A stretch of 64,000 nt of DNA, taken from positions 62,001 to 126,000 of the forward strand of contig CAYOFP010000003.1 in the NCBI GenBank assembly GCA_964403505.1. Reading direction: 5' to 3'. Source of the stretch: CAKSEI01 sp964403505. GTDB lineage: Bacteria > Bacillota > Clostridia > Oscillospirales > CAG-272. Below the pieces are notes generated by a model. It did no database searches. It had not been told where the DNA came from and saw nothing but the letters and a program-made list of their open reading frames with translations. The first letter of the stretch is position 1; each line of letters starts with the position of its first letter. The position numbers and the translations under genes are program-made. Of this stretch, positions 34,814 through 43,451 are shown piece after piece.

Positions 34814-35262
34814 CAGCAGTGATACAAAGAGTAAAAAGAGCCTCGGTGAAGGTCGATGATGCTATCGTCGGCAAAGTGGATAGGGGACTTATGCTTCTTT
34901 TGGGCGTGTTTTCGGGGGATAGCGAAAATGATGCCGATAAACTGGCGGCGAAGATCGCCAAACTGCGTATCTTTTCCGATGAAAACGATAAGCTGAATTT
35001 GTCCGTCTGCGATATCGGCGGCGGTGCGCTCGTCGTATCGAATTTTACCCTGTGCGCAAATTATAAGCACGGAAACCGCCCTGATTACCTTGCGGCGGAG
35101 AAGCCGGACAGGGCAAACGAGCTTTATCTTTATTTTACGGAAAAACTGCGCTCTCTCATACCCGGCGAAACGCAAACAGGCATTTTCGGCGCAGATATGG
35201 AGATTGAAATAATAAACGACGGCCCTATCACCATCGTTATGGACTCGAAAGAATTAAAATAA
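34810..35262 (+). CDS. dtd: D-aminoacyl-tRNA deacylase
   Basis: Removes D-amino acids (and glycine) mischarged on tRNA. 150 residues. Begins MTAVIQRVKRASVKVDD; contains ALVVSNFTLCANYKHGNRPDY (the usual SQFTL is SNFTL here) and ends with the Gly-Pro motif NDGPITIVMDSKE that checks chirality. It overlaps relA by four bases. Confidence 0.96.
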   Translation: MTAVIQRVKRASVKVDDAIVGKVDRGLMLLLGVFSGDSENDADKLAAKIAKLRIFSDENDKLNLSVCDIGGGALVVSNFTLCANYKHGNRPDYLAAEKPDRANELYLYFTEKLRSLIPGETQTGIFGADMEIEIINDGPITIVMDSKELK

Positions 35263-35266
35263 AAGA

Positions 35267-36718
35267 ATGATAATCAAAACTGACGGAAAAATAAATCTGA
35301 ATTATATAGAAAATCTGTGTCTTATATTCTTTCCCGGCTCGAAATTCGCAAAAAACGAAGAGGAAACGCCGGAAACTCCCGTCCTCGAACTGACGCAGGA
35401 GGAGACAGACGGAGCTGTTATCTCCCGTGTCATGATGAAAAACGGTTCTCAGACCGCATTCGGAAACGGCAGCGTTTCGGTGCGTGAGAATATGGCATGG
35501 AAGAAATCGGCAGGAATTGCCGTGATCGATGCGGGCAGACAGCTTTTCGGCTTTATGCCGTCCTGGGGCTTTCTCATCGGCATACGGCCTGTAAAGATCG
35601 CCGCAGATATGCTCGAGCAGGGGCTTGAGCCGGCGGCGATTAGACGAAAACTGAGAAATGAGTATCTTCTGATACCGAAAAAAGCGGCTTTGCTTACGAA
35701 TGTTGCCATAAACGAGCAGAATCTCATCTCCTCGCTCGAGGAGAACAGCTGCAGTGTGTATGTATCTATTCCGTTCTGCCCGACGAGGTGCGCATACTGC
35801 TCGTTTGTATCTTATTCTACTAAGCGCCTGCTTTCCATGATACCCGAGTATCTCGAGCGTCTGATCCGCGATATCGAAGATACCTTTGCCATGATAAAGC
35901 GGATCGGAAAAAAGGTGGTGACCGTATATATCGGCGGCGGAACGCCGACGACGCTCAGCGCGTCTGAGCTTGATATTCTTTTATCGGCAATCGAGAGAAA
36001 CTGCGATATATCATCCCTGCGTGAGTTTTCGCTGGAGGCGGGCAGACCCGACACGATAAGCGAAGAAAAAATGAAGGTCATCCTGGCGCACGGGGTGAAT
36101 CGGGTCAGTATCAATCCGCAGACCCTGAATGACGCGGTGCTCGAGCGGATCGGCAGACGGCATACGGCGGACGATTTTTACCGTGCTTATAATATTGCAC
36201 GCAAAGCCGGCGTAAAATATATTAATACGGACCTTATCGCGGGTCTTCCCGGTGAAGGCTTCAGAAAGTTTTCCAAATCAGTCGATGCAATCTTAGCACT
36301 TGCGCCGGATAATATCACCTATCATACCTTCTGCGTGAAAAAGGCGGCTGATATCCTTCATACCGATGCAGATATTTATTCGAGAACGGGCGGAGAGACG
36401 CTGAAAAGCGTCGATTATACCCAGCTCAAGAGTAAGGCGGCAGGCTATGTGCCCTATTACCTGTACCGCCAGAAAAATTCCATGGGTAACCTCGAGAATG
36501 TCGGCTTTTCTCTGCCGGGTGCAGAGGGACTTTACAATATTTTCATCATGGAGGAGGTGCACAGCATTTTTGCCTGCGGCGCAGGAGCTGTGACAAAAAT
36601 GGTGGACGGCAAGCGGATCAAACGTGCGTTTTTGCCGAAATATCCGTATGAGTATCTGGCTATGAGCGATGAGGATATGAGGTCCTATTTGAGCAAAATA
36701 GAGGAGTTTTATATTTGA
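35267..36718 (+). CDS. hemZ: HemZ-like radical SAM coproporphyrinogen dehydrogenase family protein
   Basis: 483 residues. After an N-terminal domain of about 165 residues comes the radical SAM centre CPTRCAYCSF (three cysteines for the 4Fe-4S cluster), YIGGGTPTTLSASELD, EAGRPDTI and RVSINPQTLNDAVLERIGRRH, as in HemN/HemZ enzymes. The relA-dtd-hemZ order is typical of Clostridia, though no other haem gene is near, and many Clostridial HemZ homologues have an unproven substrate. Confidence 0.88.
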   Translation: MIIKTDGKINLNYIENLCLIFFPGSKFAKNEEETPETPVLELTQEETDGAVISRVMMKNGSQTAFGNGSVSVRENMAWKKSAGIAVIDAGRQLFGFMPSWGFLIGIRPVKIAADMLEQGLEPAAIRRKLRNEYLLIPKKAALLTNVAINEQNLISSLEENSCSVYVSIPFCPTRCAYCSFVSYSTKRLLSMIPEYLERLIRDIEDTFAMIKRIGKKVVTVYIGGGTPTTLSASELDILLSAIERNCDISSLREFSLEAGRPDTISEEKMKVILAHGVNRVSINPQTLNDAVLERIGRRHTADDFYRAYNIARKAGVKYINTDLIAGLPGEGFRKFSKSVDAILALAPDNITYHTFCVKKAADILHTDADIYSRTGGETLKSVDYTQLKSKAAGYVPYYLYRQKNSMGNLENVGFSLPGAEGLYNIFIMEEVHSIFACGAGAVTKMVDGKRIKRAFLPKYPYEYLAMSDEDMRSYLSKIEEFYI

Positions 36719-37623
36719 GAACAGTAAGAAATGAGTTTGGCAGCGAGGAGGAGAAGAAAGCTTACGTGCGTGAGTGCGAGGAGCGCTTTGAATCCGAGCT
36801 CGACGGTGTTTCCGATGCGGTGATAAACAGTGCAGACACCCGCCTCGTGACCCTGTCGGGTCCTACCTGCTCCTGCAAAACGACTGCGGTGAAGAAGATA
36901 ATAGCCGATGTTGTCGATGCAGGCAAAAAGATAAAGATCATATCGATCGACGATTTTTTCAAGAGCCGTACCGAGGACAGAGACGCTGTGATCAGAGAAG
37001 GAAAGAGCATTGATTTTGATTCCCTCGATGCGATAGATTTTGATTATCTCTGCGAGTGTACCGATAAAATGATGCGCAAAGATGCAGTCATGCTGCCCGA
37101 GTTTGATTTTCAGACGGCAAAGCGGAAAGGGTATTCGGAGTTTGATCCTGCAGGGTATGATATTATTGCCTACGAGGGGATACAGGCGATATATCCCGAG
37201 ATAAGGGAAAAACTGAGCATATATCGTCCGCTGTCGCTTTTTATGAATGTATGCGGTGATATCGAGTGCGGCGGAGAGGTATTTTCGGGCAGAGAGATCC
37301 GGCTGTTCCGCAGGCTCGTGCGTGATTTCAGATTCAGAAATGCCACGGCGGAGTTTACCATGTTCATGTGGTCGTCAGTCACGGCAAATGAGGATAAGAA
37401 TATGCTGCCTTATGCAGACACGGCGCAGATACAGATCGATTCCTTCATTCCGTATGAGCTGAATCTGATCAAAGAGCCTTTGTGTGACATGCTCAGCCGT
37501 GTGAGCGCCGACAGTCCGTATTACGGCGAGGCGCAAAGGATCATAGCAAAATTTAAAAATATCGTATCAATTGATCCGGGGTATATTCCGCACGATTCTA
37601 TGTATCGTGAGTTTTTGGGGTGA
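36715..37623 (+). CDS. Uridine kinase-like P-loop nucleoside kinase
   Basis: 302 residues of the uridine kinase/phosphoribulokinase superfamily. The P-loop reads GPTCSCKTT, with Cys where the usual GxxxxGK motif has Gly. SIDDFFKSR matches the Walker-B/substrate region and DIIAYEGIQAIYPEIR the lid side. The start is TTG at 36715, overlapping the hemZ stop. Larger Clostridial homologues carry an N-terminal TGS-like part; this one is a short form. Substrate not known. Confidence 0.75.
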   Translation: MRTVRNEFGSEEEKKAYVRECEERFESELDGVSDAVINSADTRLVTLSGPTCSCKTTAVKKIIADVVDAGKKIKIISIDDFFKSRTEDRDAVIREGKSIDFDSLDAIDFDYLCECTDKMMRKDAVMLPEFDFQTAKRKGYSEFDPAGYDIIAYEGIQAIYPEIREKLSIYRPLSLFMNVCGDIECGGEVFSGREIRLFRRLVRDFRFRNATAEFTMFMWSSVTANEDKNMLPYADTAQIQIDSFIPYELNLIKEPLCDMLSRVSADSPYYGEAQRIIAKFKNIVSIDPGYIPHDSMYREFLG

Positions 37624-37628
37624 TAAGT

Positions 37629-39269
37629 ATGACAAAAAAGAAGAAAAATCTGTTCATATCGGGAGTTTTGATACTTTCCGTTGCGAATATCGTGATAAAG
37701 GTAGTGGGACTGATGTTCAAGATCCCGCTGACCAATATTATCGGCGACAGTGGAATGGGATATTTCAACTCTGCCTATACCATATATGTATGGTTTTATA
37801 TGATAAGCACGGCAGGTCTGCCGGTCGCTGTGTCCATTATGATAAGTGAGGCAAGGGCAAAGGGAAATATTAAGGAAGTTGACCGAATATTTAATGTCAC
37901 TCTTATCATGTTTCTCGTGATCGGATTTGTAGGGTCGGCGTGTATGATGCTTGGTTCAGGCGGCTTTGCTGCTTTAATAGGAAATGACGGGGCGAGGATG
38001 TCGATATTCGCCATTGCCCCGACGCTGTTCTTTATCTGTATCTCAAGTGCGATCAGGGGTTATTTTCAGGGTTATCAGCATATGGCACCCACGGCGGTAT
38101 CTCAGCTGATCGAGGCAGTCGGAAAACTGACATTCGGTATTCTTTTTGCCACATATGCCATGGGGTGCAGCTTTGCTCTGACAAAGGTGGCGGCATATGC
38201 GCTGCTCGGTATCGTGACCGCTGTATTTCTCGGCATGGTATATCTTATCATCGTGAAGGTGCGTTTTAAACCAAAGGATTTTGACGATGAGTATATCGCC
38301 AAGGCAGACGGGGCGTTGCCCGTTCGCACGAGGGGGAAGATCGCCTCTACCATTGCAAAGATCGCTATCCCGGTGACGATAAGCTCGTCGGTTATGAGTC
38401 TGACGAATCTGATCGATCTTTCGATCGTAATGCGCAGACTGCAGTCTATAGGACTTTCGCAGGCTATGTCAAACGCCATCTGGGGCAACTATTCATCGCT
38501 TGCCGTGCCTATGTTCAATCTGCCTCCCGTTCTGATCTATCCTATATCCTATTCGCTCGTGCCGCTTTTGTCTGCACACATTGCAGACGGTAAGGAGGAA
38601 AAGGCAAGAGGCGAGATGAAAAGCGCTTTGCGTGTTTCCGCCATCATTATCCTTCCTATGGCACTTGGACTTTCGGTTATGGCAGAGCCTATCTTAAAGC
38701 TTATGTATAACCGCAATTCTGCCGAAATGGCGGCGCCGCTGTTATCCATACTTGCACTGTCGGTATTTTTTGTCGGTATGATATCGATAACGAATGCGAT
38801 ATTGCAGGCGACAAAGCATGAAAAGCTTCCTATCTTTTCCATGCTTGCAGGCGCTGTAGTAAAGATCATCACGAGCATCGTGCTCATCGGAATACCGTCT
38901 GTCGGTATATACGGCACTCCGATCGGAACACTTTTGTGCTATGCCACGACGACGGTCATTAATTTCTTCTATTTATCAAAGTTCGTGAATATCAGACCGA
39001 AGATACTCTCTACATTTGTGAAGCCGCTTGTAGCCGGGATCATATGCTGTATCGGCGCATTCGGTACGTTTTCCCTTGTAGCGGGATTTGTAGATGTGAA
39101 TAGCGGAAGGATGGGAAATGCGCTCGCTACATTCCTTTCCATAGCGGTCGCAGGTGTCGTGTACCTCATAGCGGTGCTTCTTCTGAGGGCGCTCGATCGG
39201 GATGATATGCAGATGATACCGAAGGGTGAAAAAATATACGGAATATTACATAAAATGAAGCTCATGTGA
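37629..39269 (+). CDS. MATE/MurJ-superfamily flippase, SpoVB/YabM-like
   Basis: About 546 residues with 14 predicted membrane helices, of the polysaccharide-flippase/SpoVB family that moves lipid-linked sugars. It starts with GVLILSVANIVIKVVGLMFKIPLTNIIG, the typical first helices. ATG at 37629 is favoured because GGGGTGAT lies just upstream; a GTG at 37620 is possible. In Bacillus a SpoVB relative (yabM) stands ahead of yabN, yabO, yabP, yabQ and divIC, and the same context here points to a lipid II or cell-wall flippase with a sporulation role (inference). Confidence 0.88.
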   Translation: MTKKKKNLFISGVLILSVANIVIKVVGLMFKIPLTNIIGDSGMGYFNSAYTIYVWFYMISTAGLPVAVSIMISEARAKGNIKEVDRIFNVTLIMFLVIGFVGSACMMLGSGGFAALIGNDGARMSIFAIAPTLFFICISSAIRGYFQGYQHMAPTAVSQLIEAVGKLTFGILFATYAMGCSFALTKVAAYALLGIVTAVFLGMVYLIIVKVRFKPKDFDDEYIAKADGALPVRTRGKIASTIAKIAIPVTISSSVMSLTNLIDLSIVMRRLQSIGLSQAMSNAIWGNYSSLAVPMFNLPPVLIYPISYSLVPLLSAHIADGKEEKARGEMKSALRVSAIIILPMALGLSVMAEPILKLMYNRNSAEMAAPLLSILALSVFFVGMISITNAILQATKHEKLPIFSMLAGAVVKIITSIVLIGIPSVGIYGTPIGTLLCYATTTVINFFYLSKFVNIRPKILSTFVKPLVAGIICCIGAFGTFSLVAGFVDVNSGRMGNALATFLSIAVAGVVYLIAVLLLRALDRDDMQMIPKGEKIYGILHKMKLM

Positions 39270-39278
39270 GGAAATAAA

Positions 39279-40370
39279 ATGCCGGAACAGACAGATATCA
39301 ATACAGCAAATCTGACGATAAACGAAATAAACGAACGAAAAAAGCAGGAGGAAAAGCGAAGGCGCAGGCAGAGACGCACGCACGTGATCGTAGCTCTGCT
39401 GATAGCGACTGTCATAGAGCTGCCGCTTGCATTTTTTGGCGCACGTTATTATATTGACCACAGATCCGGCGCATCGGGCGAGGTCTGCGATTTTACGACG
39501 CCGTGGTATGAGCAGTATAATATTGTGAACCATGCTCTCGGCACGATCGACGGCAGAGTCGGCACGAACAGTAAAGAGGCTTTCATCGATAGCTATGAAC
39601 GCGGCGCACGGGTCTTTGAGGCAGATCTGTGCTTGACCGCCGACGGTTATCTCGTTGTCCGTCATGATTTCACGGGTACATCGTATTATAATCTCGAGCA
39701 AAGCGATAAAGATACCGATAACGGTGAGATAATATACGGGACATATATGCATACAAAAATATGCTATTTATATACTCCTCTCGATATCGACGGTATGCTG
39801 GCTCTGATGGAGGAATACCCCGACACATATCTCGTCACCGATACCAAATATACCGACGAAAAAAGCGTTAAGGAGGAGTTCCGCCGTCTCAACGAGGCAA
39901 TTGAGAGAACAGGGGATAAGGAACTTTATCAAAGGATCATCGTACAGATATACAGCTTTGAAATGCTTGATTGGGTAAAGCAAACGTATAACTGCCCGAG
40001 TGAGAATTTTATCCTGACGCTGTACCTTATGTATCCCCGCGATTATGACGATATCGGTACGTTCTGCCGTGACAACGGCATACCCATTGTCACCATGGCA
40101 AATGAAATAGCGTATAAAGCCAATGTTTCAAAGTTGCATGATTACGGGCTGAAGGTATATACGCATACGGAAAATAAAATAAATAAAATGTTTTCTAATA
40201 AACGCTATATCGGCGTTGACGGATTTTATTCCGACTCGGTAACTCCGAGCGAGTATTTACGTGCATACAATGCGGTGTACGGCAATGATCCCGAGCTTGT
40301 ATATTCCGATGAAGAGGACGAGACCCTGCCCGTAGAGACAGACCCGACCGAGGCGGAAGAAGAGGAGTAA
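39279..40370 (+). CDS. Membrane-anchored GDPD/PI-PLC-like phosphodiesterase
   Basis: 363 residues. A highly basic N-terminus (KKQEEKRRRRQRRTH) and one membrane segment (about 41-60) precede an extracytoplasmic domain of the GDPD/PI-PLC fold: NHALGTID, TNSKEAFIDSYERGARVFEADL and LVVRHDF give the catalytic His, the Glu/Asp pair and the second His. The classic AHRG Arg is not present at that position, as in some PI-PLC-like relatives. The C-terminal tail is strongly acidic. It sits in a yab-type sporulation cluster where Bacillus has yabN. Confidence 0.75.
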   Translation: MPEQTDINTANLTINEINERKKQEEKRRRRQRRTHVIVALLIATVIELPLAFFGARYYIDHRSGASGEVCDFTTPWYEQYNIVNHALGTIDGRVGTNSKEAFIDSYERGARVFEADLCLTADGYLVVRHDFTGTSYYNLEQSDKDTDNGEIIYGTYMHTKICYLYTPLDIDGMLALMEEYPDTYLVTDTKYTDEKSVKEEFRRLNEAIERTGDKELYQRIIVQIYSFEMLDWVKQTYNCPSENFILTLYLMYPRDYDDIGTFCRDNGIPIVTMANEIAYKANVSKLHDYGLKVYTHTENKINKMFSNKRYIGVDGFYSDSVTPSEYLRAYNAVYGNDPELVYSDEEDETLPVETDPTEAEEEE

Positions 40371-40373
40371 AAA

Positions 40374-40616
40374 ATGAGACTTGATAAGTATTTAAAGGTT
40401 TCGAGAATAATAAAGCGCCGTACAGTCGCAAACGAGGCGTGCGATACCTCCCATGTCACTGTGAACGGCAGACCTGCAAAGGCGTCTTACGATGTAAAGG
40501 AAAACGATGAGATCGCCGTGACATTCGGTCAGAGGACACTTCGTGTGCGTGTATTATCGGTAAAGGAGCATGCGCTGAAAAGCGAAGCCGGTGAGATGTA
40601 TGAGGTCATAGAATAA
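40374..40616 (+). CDS. rqcP: S4-domain RNA-binding protein RqcP
   Basis: 80 residues, nearly all S4 domain (MRLDKYLKVSRIIKRRTVANEACDTSHVTVNGRPAKASYDVKENDEIAV in segments). RqcP (YabO) binds 50S subunits with stalled nascent chains and helps poly-alanine tailing by RqcH in ribosome-associated quality control. It starts three bases after the GDPD-like gene and is followed by yabP, as in Bacillus. Confidence 0.93.
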   Translation: MRLDKYLKVSRIIKRRTVANEACDTSHVTVNGRPAKASYDVKENDEIAVTFGQRTLRVRVLSVKEHALKSEAGEMYEVIE

Positions 40617-40656
40617 TAAACGCTCGCATATATTCTCTTTGAGGGAGTGTGTATAC

Positions 40657-40923
40657 ATGAGTGAAGAGAGAATAACAGTACCGCACAACGTAACATTGCA
40701 TGACAGAGAGAGTATGTCTCTGACGGGTGTGAATGAGGTCGTCAGCTATGATGAGGAAGGGGCGATCTTCGATACATCGCTCGGGCGGTTGTGCATAGAC
40801 GGCAGTGGAATCCAGCTGACACGCCTTGATCTCGGCAGGAACGAGGCTGATATAACGGGAAAAATAAACGCCCTTGCGTATATCGATAAAAAGCAGAGTA
40901 AAGGATTTTTCGGTAGAAGATAG
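40657..40923 (+). CDS. yabP: Spore coat/cortex-associated protein YabP
   Basis: 88 residues from the ATG at 40657, which has GAGGGAG upstream. The text HNVTLHDRESMSLTGVNEVVSYDEE and the following short beta strands match the YabP/YqfC family, which is needed during sporulation. A longer form from an upstream TTG would run through the ribosome site. Its stop is one base from the yabQ GTG. Confidence 0.92.
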   Translation: MSEERITVPHNVTLHDRESMSLTGVNEVVSYDEEGAIFDTSLGRLCIDGSGIQLTRLDLGRNEADITGKINALAYIDKKQSKGFFGRR

Positions 40924-41450
40924 TGGATATCACAGATTCTCAGATCGTTGTATTATCTGTATATTCGCTCTGTCTCGGTGTGTTTTTGGGTATATGCTAT
41001 TTTGTGTTTACCTTTGTGCGTTTGGTGTTGACGCCGTCTTTTGCGGCGGGGGTCAGGAGGCAGTTCTACTCAGATGTCGTGATATTTGTCTTTGATATTG
41101 CGTACGCCTTATTTTCTTCGTGTTGTGTTGCGCTTTTGTTTTTCGGAGCGAATAACGGCAGGATACGGCTTTTGGGTTTAGGCGGATGTGCGCTCGGTTT
41201 TGCGCTGTGGCATTTTATCGCAGGGCGCGGGCTGATCCGTGCGGCGAGAAAGCTCGTTTATCTTGTGCGGCGTATTTTGAAGAAGATCTTTATGCATACG
41301 GCCGTTCCCGTTTTCCGTTTTGTCACGGAGCCGTTCCAATGGGTATGGCATGACACAAAAACGGATATAGCCAAAAGAAAAGAGCAGAGCAAAAAGAAGA
41401 AAAAGACTAAAAAGAAAAAAGAAACAGGAAACGATGCGTTTTCGATCTGA
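40923..41450 (+). CDS. yabQ: Spore cortex biosynthesis protein YabQ
   Basis: 175 residues with four membrane helices (roughly 8-30, 44-66, 75-95 and a shorter one) and a very lysine-rich C-terminus. YabQ is a forespore-membrane protein required for cortex formation. The start is GTG at 40923, overlapping the last base of yabP. Its presence indicates a spore-forming lineage. The divIC promoter lies just after its stop. Confidence 0.9.
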   Translation: MDITDSQIVVLSVYSLCLGVFLGICYFVFTFVRLVLTPSFAAGVRRQFYSDVVIFVFDIAYALFSSCCVALLFFGANNGRIRLLGLGGCALGFALWHFIAGRGLIRAARKLVYLVRRILKKIFMHTAVPVFRFVTEPFQWVWHDTKTDIAKRKEQSKKKKKTKKKKETGNDAFSI

Positions 41451-41451
41451 C

Positions 41452-41480
41452 TTGACCTGTGACGCATCGGGAGTTATAAT
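41452..41480 (+). promoter_or_regulatory. SigA promoter for divIC
   Basis: TTGACC (41452-41457), 17-bp spacer, TATAAT (41475-41480). It begins one base after the yabQ stop codon, so the division gene can be expressed without the sporulation genes. Confidence 0.75.
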
Positions 41481-41496
41481 ATAATAAGGTGATAAA

Positions 41497-41766
41497 ATGA
41501 AAAACTGGAATTTTTTTGTTAAGCTTGCGGTGATATTTTTCATCGTATTCGGCGTAATAACTATAGTTCGATTGAGACTTCAGATATCCGGCCTCGAGGA
41601 TAATGTCGAAAGTGCGAGTGCGCAGATAGCGGAGCTTAGTGACGATATCGATGCGTTGCTTGAGGAGATAGAAGAGCCGGTCGATGAGGATTATATCAAG
41701 CGTGTGGCGCGGGATAATCTGAATTATCACCTGCCGAATGAGATCGTTTTTTACAACGACAGATAA
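41497..41766 (+). CDS. divIC: Septum formation initiator family protein (DivIC/FtsB)
   Basis: 89 residues. A short cytoplasmic end, one membrane helix (about 8-24) and an extracytoplasmic coiled coil (IRLRLQISGLEDNVESASAQIAELSDDIDALLEE in segments) followed by VDEDYIKRVARDNLNYHLPNEIVF. DivIC/FtsB is part of the divisome FtsL-DivIC-FtsQ subcomplex. AAGGTGAT precedes the start. Position after yabP-yabQ is as in Bacillus. Confidence 0.92.
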   Translation: MKNWNFFVKLAVIFFIVFGVITIVRLRLQISGLEDNVESASAQIAELSDDIDALLEEIEEPVDEDYIKRVARDNLNYHLPNEIVFYNDR

Positions 41767-41786
41767 AGCGAACGGGAAGTTATAAA

Positions 41787-42632
41787 ATGAGAGAGATTAA
41801 TGCAAAAGAGATAACCGAAAAGGTAAAAGAACTTTTTATAAAGGCGAATTATACCCTGCCTGACGATGCGTGCGTACTTATCGATCAGGCGTATGAGAGA
41901 GAGGGCTTTCCTCTTGCAAAGGAGATACTCGGCAAAATGAGGGAGAATCTCGATGCGGCAAAGGAGATGAATGTCCCCATATGCCAGGATACCGGCATGG
42001 CGGTCGTTTTTGCCGAGGTTGGACAAGATGTCCATATCACAGGCGGAGATTTTGAGAATGCGATCCATGAGGGCGTAAGAGGGGCGTATACAGAGGGCTA
42101 TCTGCGTAAAAGCGTCGTGCGCGATCCACTTTTCGATCGGAAAAATACCGGCGATAATACGCCTGCCGTCATCCATACCCGTATCGTACCGGGCGATAAG
42201 ATCAGGCTGACCGCACTGCCGAAGGGGTTCGGCAGCGAGAATATGAGCTCGCTTAAGATGTTTACCCCATCCGCTACACGTGAGGATATTATCGATTTCG
42301 TGTGCGATACCCTCAAGCGTGCGGGCGGAAATCCCTGTCCGCCCGTAACAGTCGGTGTCGGTATCGGCGGCACGTTTGACTATGTGACCGAGCTTGCAAA
42401 AAAAGCGCTGGCACGTCCGTGCGATATGCCGAATCCCGATCCGGCATATGCTGATATGGAGAGGGAGATACTCGAGCGCCTGAATGAACAGGGCGTCGGT
42501 CCGCAGGGCTTTGGCGGCGATACGAGTGCGCTGAGCTGTAATATAGAGACATATCCTACGCATATCGCAGGACTTCCTGTCGCAGTAAATGTGAATTGTC
42601 ATGTCATACGCCATATGTGCGCAACGATATGA
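41787..42632 (+). CDS. Class I fumarate hydratase, alpha subunit
   Basis: 281 residues. The N-terminal/alpha half of iron-sulfur fumarases and L(+)-tartrate dehydratases: PICQDTGMAVVF, NTGDNTPAVIHT, KGFGSENMSSLKMF, GGNPCPPVTVGVGIGGTFD and GPQGFGGDTSAL, with three cysteines for the 4Fe-4S cluster. In most Clostridia the beta subunit gene follows at once, but the next gene here is xpt after a 200-base gap, and no beta subunit is in the window. It interconverts fumarate and malate if the partner is encoded elsewhere. Confidence 0.93.
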   Translation: MREINAKEITEKVKELFIKANYTLPDDACVLIDQAYEREGFPLAKEILGKMRENLDAAKEMNVPICQDTGMAVVFAEVGQDVHITGGDFENAIHEGVRGAYTEGYLRKSVVRDPLFDRKNTGDNTPAVIHTRIVPGDKIRLTALPKGFGSENMSSLKMFTPSATREDIIDFVCDTLKRAGGNPCPPVTVGVGIGGTFDYVTELAKKALARPCDMPNPDPAYADMEREILERLNEQGVGPQGFGGDTSALSCNIETYPTHIAGLPVAVNVNCHVIRHMCATI

Positions 42633-42691
42633 CAAAAAATGCAGATGTATATTTTTATTTGAACATTTTCGATTTTTTTGTAAATATTTCA

Positions 42692-42720
42692 TTGACACAA
42701 AAGGCAATATGTGATAAACT
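42692..42720 (+). promoter_or_regulatory. SigA promoter for xpt
   Basis: TTGACA (42692-42697), 17-bp spacer, TAAACT (42715-42720). Predicted transcription start near 42727, giving a leader of about 106 bases. Confidence 0.7.
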
Positions 42721-42726
42721 ACATAC

Positions 42727-42791
42727 ATAAATTATCATATATTGTTGTTGGTATATTTCCGATCGTTGTGTCATTTGGAAAGTTATCGCAG
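42727..42791 (+). promoter_or_regulatory. Candidate regulatory RNA leader of xpt
   Basis: The leader contains a hairpin with ATTTCC (about 42755-42760) and GGAAAG (about 42777-42782) and runs directly into an intrinsic terminator ahead of the gene. In Bacillus xpt is controlled by a guanine riboswitch, but the conserved purine riboswitch core is not recognisable here. The class is unknown. Confidence 0.45.
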
Positions 42792-42825
42792 CAGGCATTT
42801 GTAAGGAATGCCTGTTTGTTATTTT
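42792..42825 (+). terminator. Attenuator-like terminator in the xpt leader
   Basis: CAGGCATT (42792-42799) pairs with AATGCCTG (42807-42814), followed by TTTGTTATTTT, ending 7 bases before the xpt start. Since a promoter lies upstream and the gene downstream, it probably works as an attenuator. Confidence 0.75.
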
Positions 42826-42832
42826 AACGGAT

Positions 42833-43402
42833 ATGAAAGCATTAGAAGAAAGAATATTGAGTGACGGCTTGGTGCTTCCCGGCGAAGTGCTGAAGGTCGC
42901 ATCGTTTTTTAATGTAAATATTGATACCGGTCTTATGATGGACATGGGGCGTGAGATTGCAAGTCTCTATGACGGGTACGGCGTCACGAAGATACTGACG
43001 GTAGAGGCGTCGGGCATTGCGCTTGCGCTTGCGGCGGCAAGTTATCTCGGTGTTCCCTTTGTTTTTGCGAAAAAGCACGCCTCGGATAATATTGACGGCG
43101 AGATGTATGTATCCCGGGTTCACTCGTATACTCACGGTAACGATAATAATATTGTCGTGCCGGCCGCGTTTATTTCTCCCGAGGATAAGGTGCTCGTAGT
43201 CGATGATTTCTTAGCTCTCGGCAATGCACTGCACGGTATGATGGATATCGTGTCCCAGTCGGGCGCAGAACTCGTCGGATGTGCTATCGGTATTGAGAAG
43301 GGCTATCAGGGCGGCGGAGATGCGCTCCGCGCAAAAGGAATCAGGGTCGAGAGCCTTGCGCTGATAGATTCAATGAAAGACGGAAAGATAACTTTCCGCT
43401 GA
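42833..43402 (+). CDS. xpt: Xanthine phosphoribosyltransferase
   Basis: Salvages xanthine to XMP with PRPP. 189 residues. Family marks: MKALEERILSDG, VLKVASFFNVNIDTGLM-like start, TVEASGIALALAAASYLGVPFVFAKK, and the PRPP loop VLVVDDFLALGNALHG. The ribosome site is weak. Followed by a BMP-type lipoprotein and its transporter, forming a purine uptake and salvage locus. Confidence 0.96.
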   Translation: MKALEERILSDGLVLPGEVLKVASFFNVNIDTGLMMDMGREIASLYDGYGVTKILTVEASGIALALAAASYLGVPFVFAKKHASDNIDGEMYVSRVHSYTHGNDNNIVVPAAFISPEDKVLVVDDFLALGNALHGMMDIVSQSGAELVGCAIGIEKGYQGGGDALRAKGIRVESLALIDSMKDGKITFR

Positions 43403-43451
43403 TATGGATGTGTAAAAAAATTACATAAAAAAACACATGGAGGAACACACA

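Noticed and set aside
40639..40656. TTG start giving a longer YabP
   Set aside because: It would place the ribosome site GAGGGAG inside the coding sequence; the ATG at 40657 fits the family start.
42727..42791. Guanine riboswitch upstream of xpt
   Set aside because: The conserved loop and junction bases of the purine aptamer could not be found, so only a generic leader is reported.
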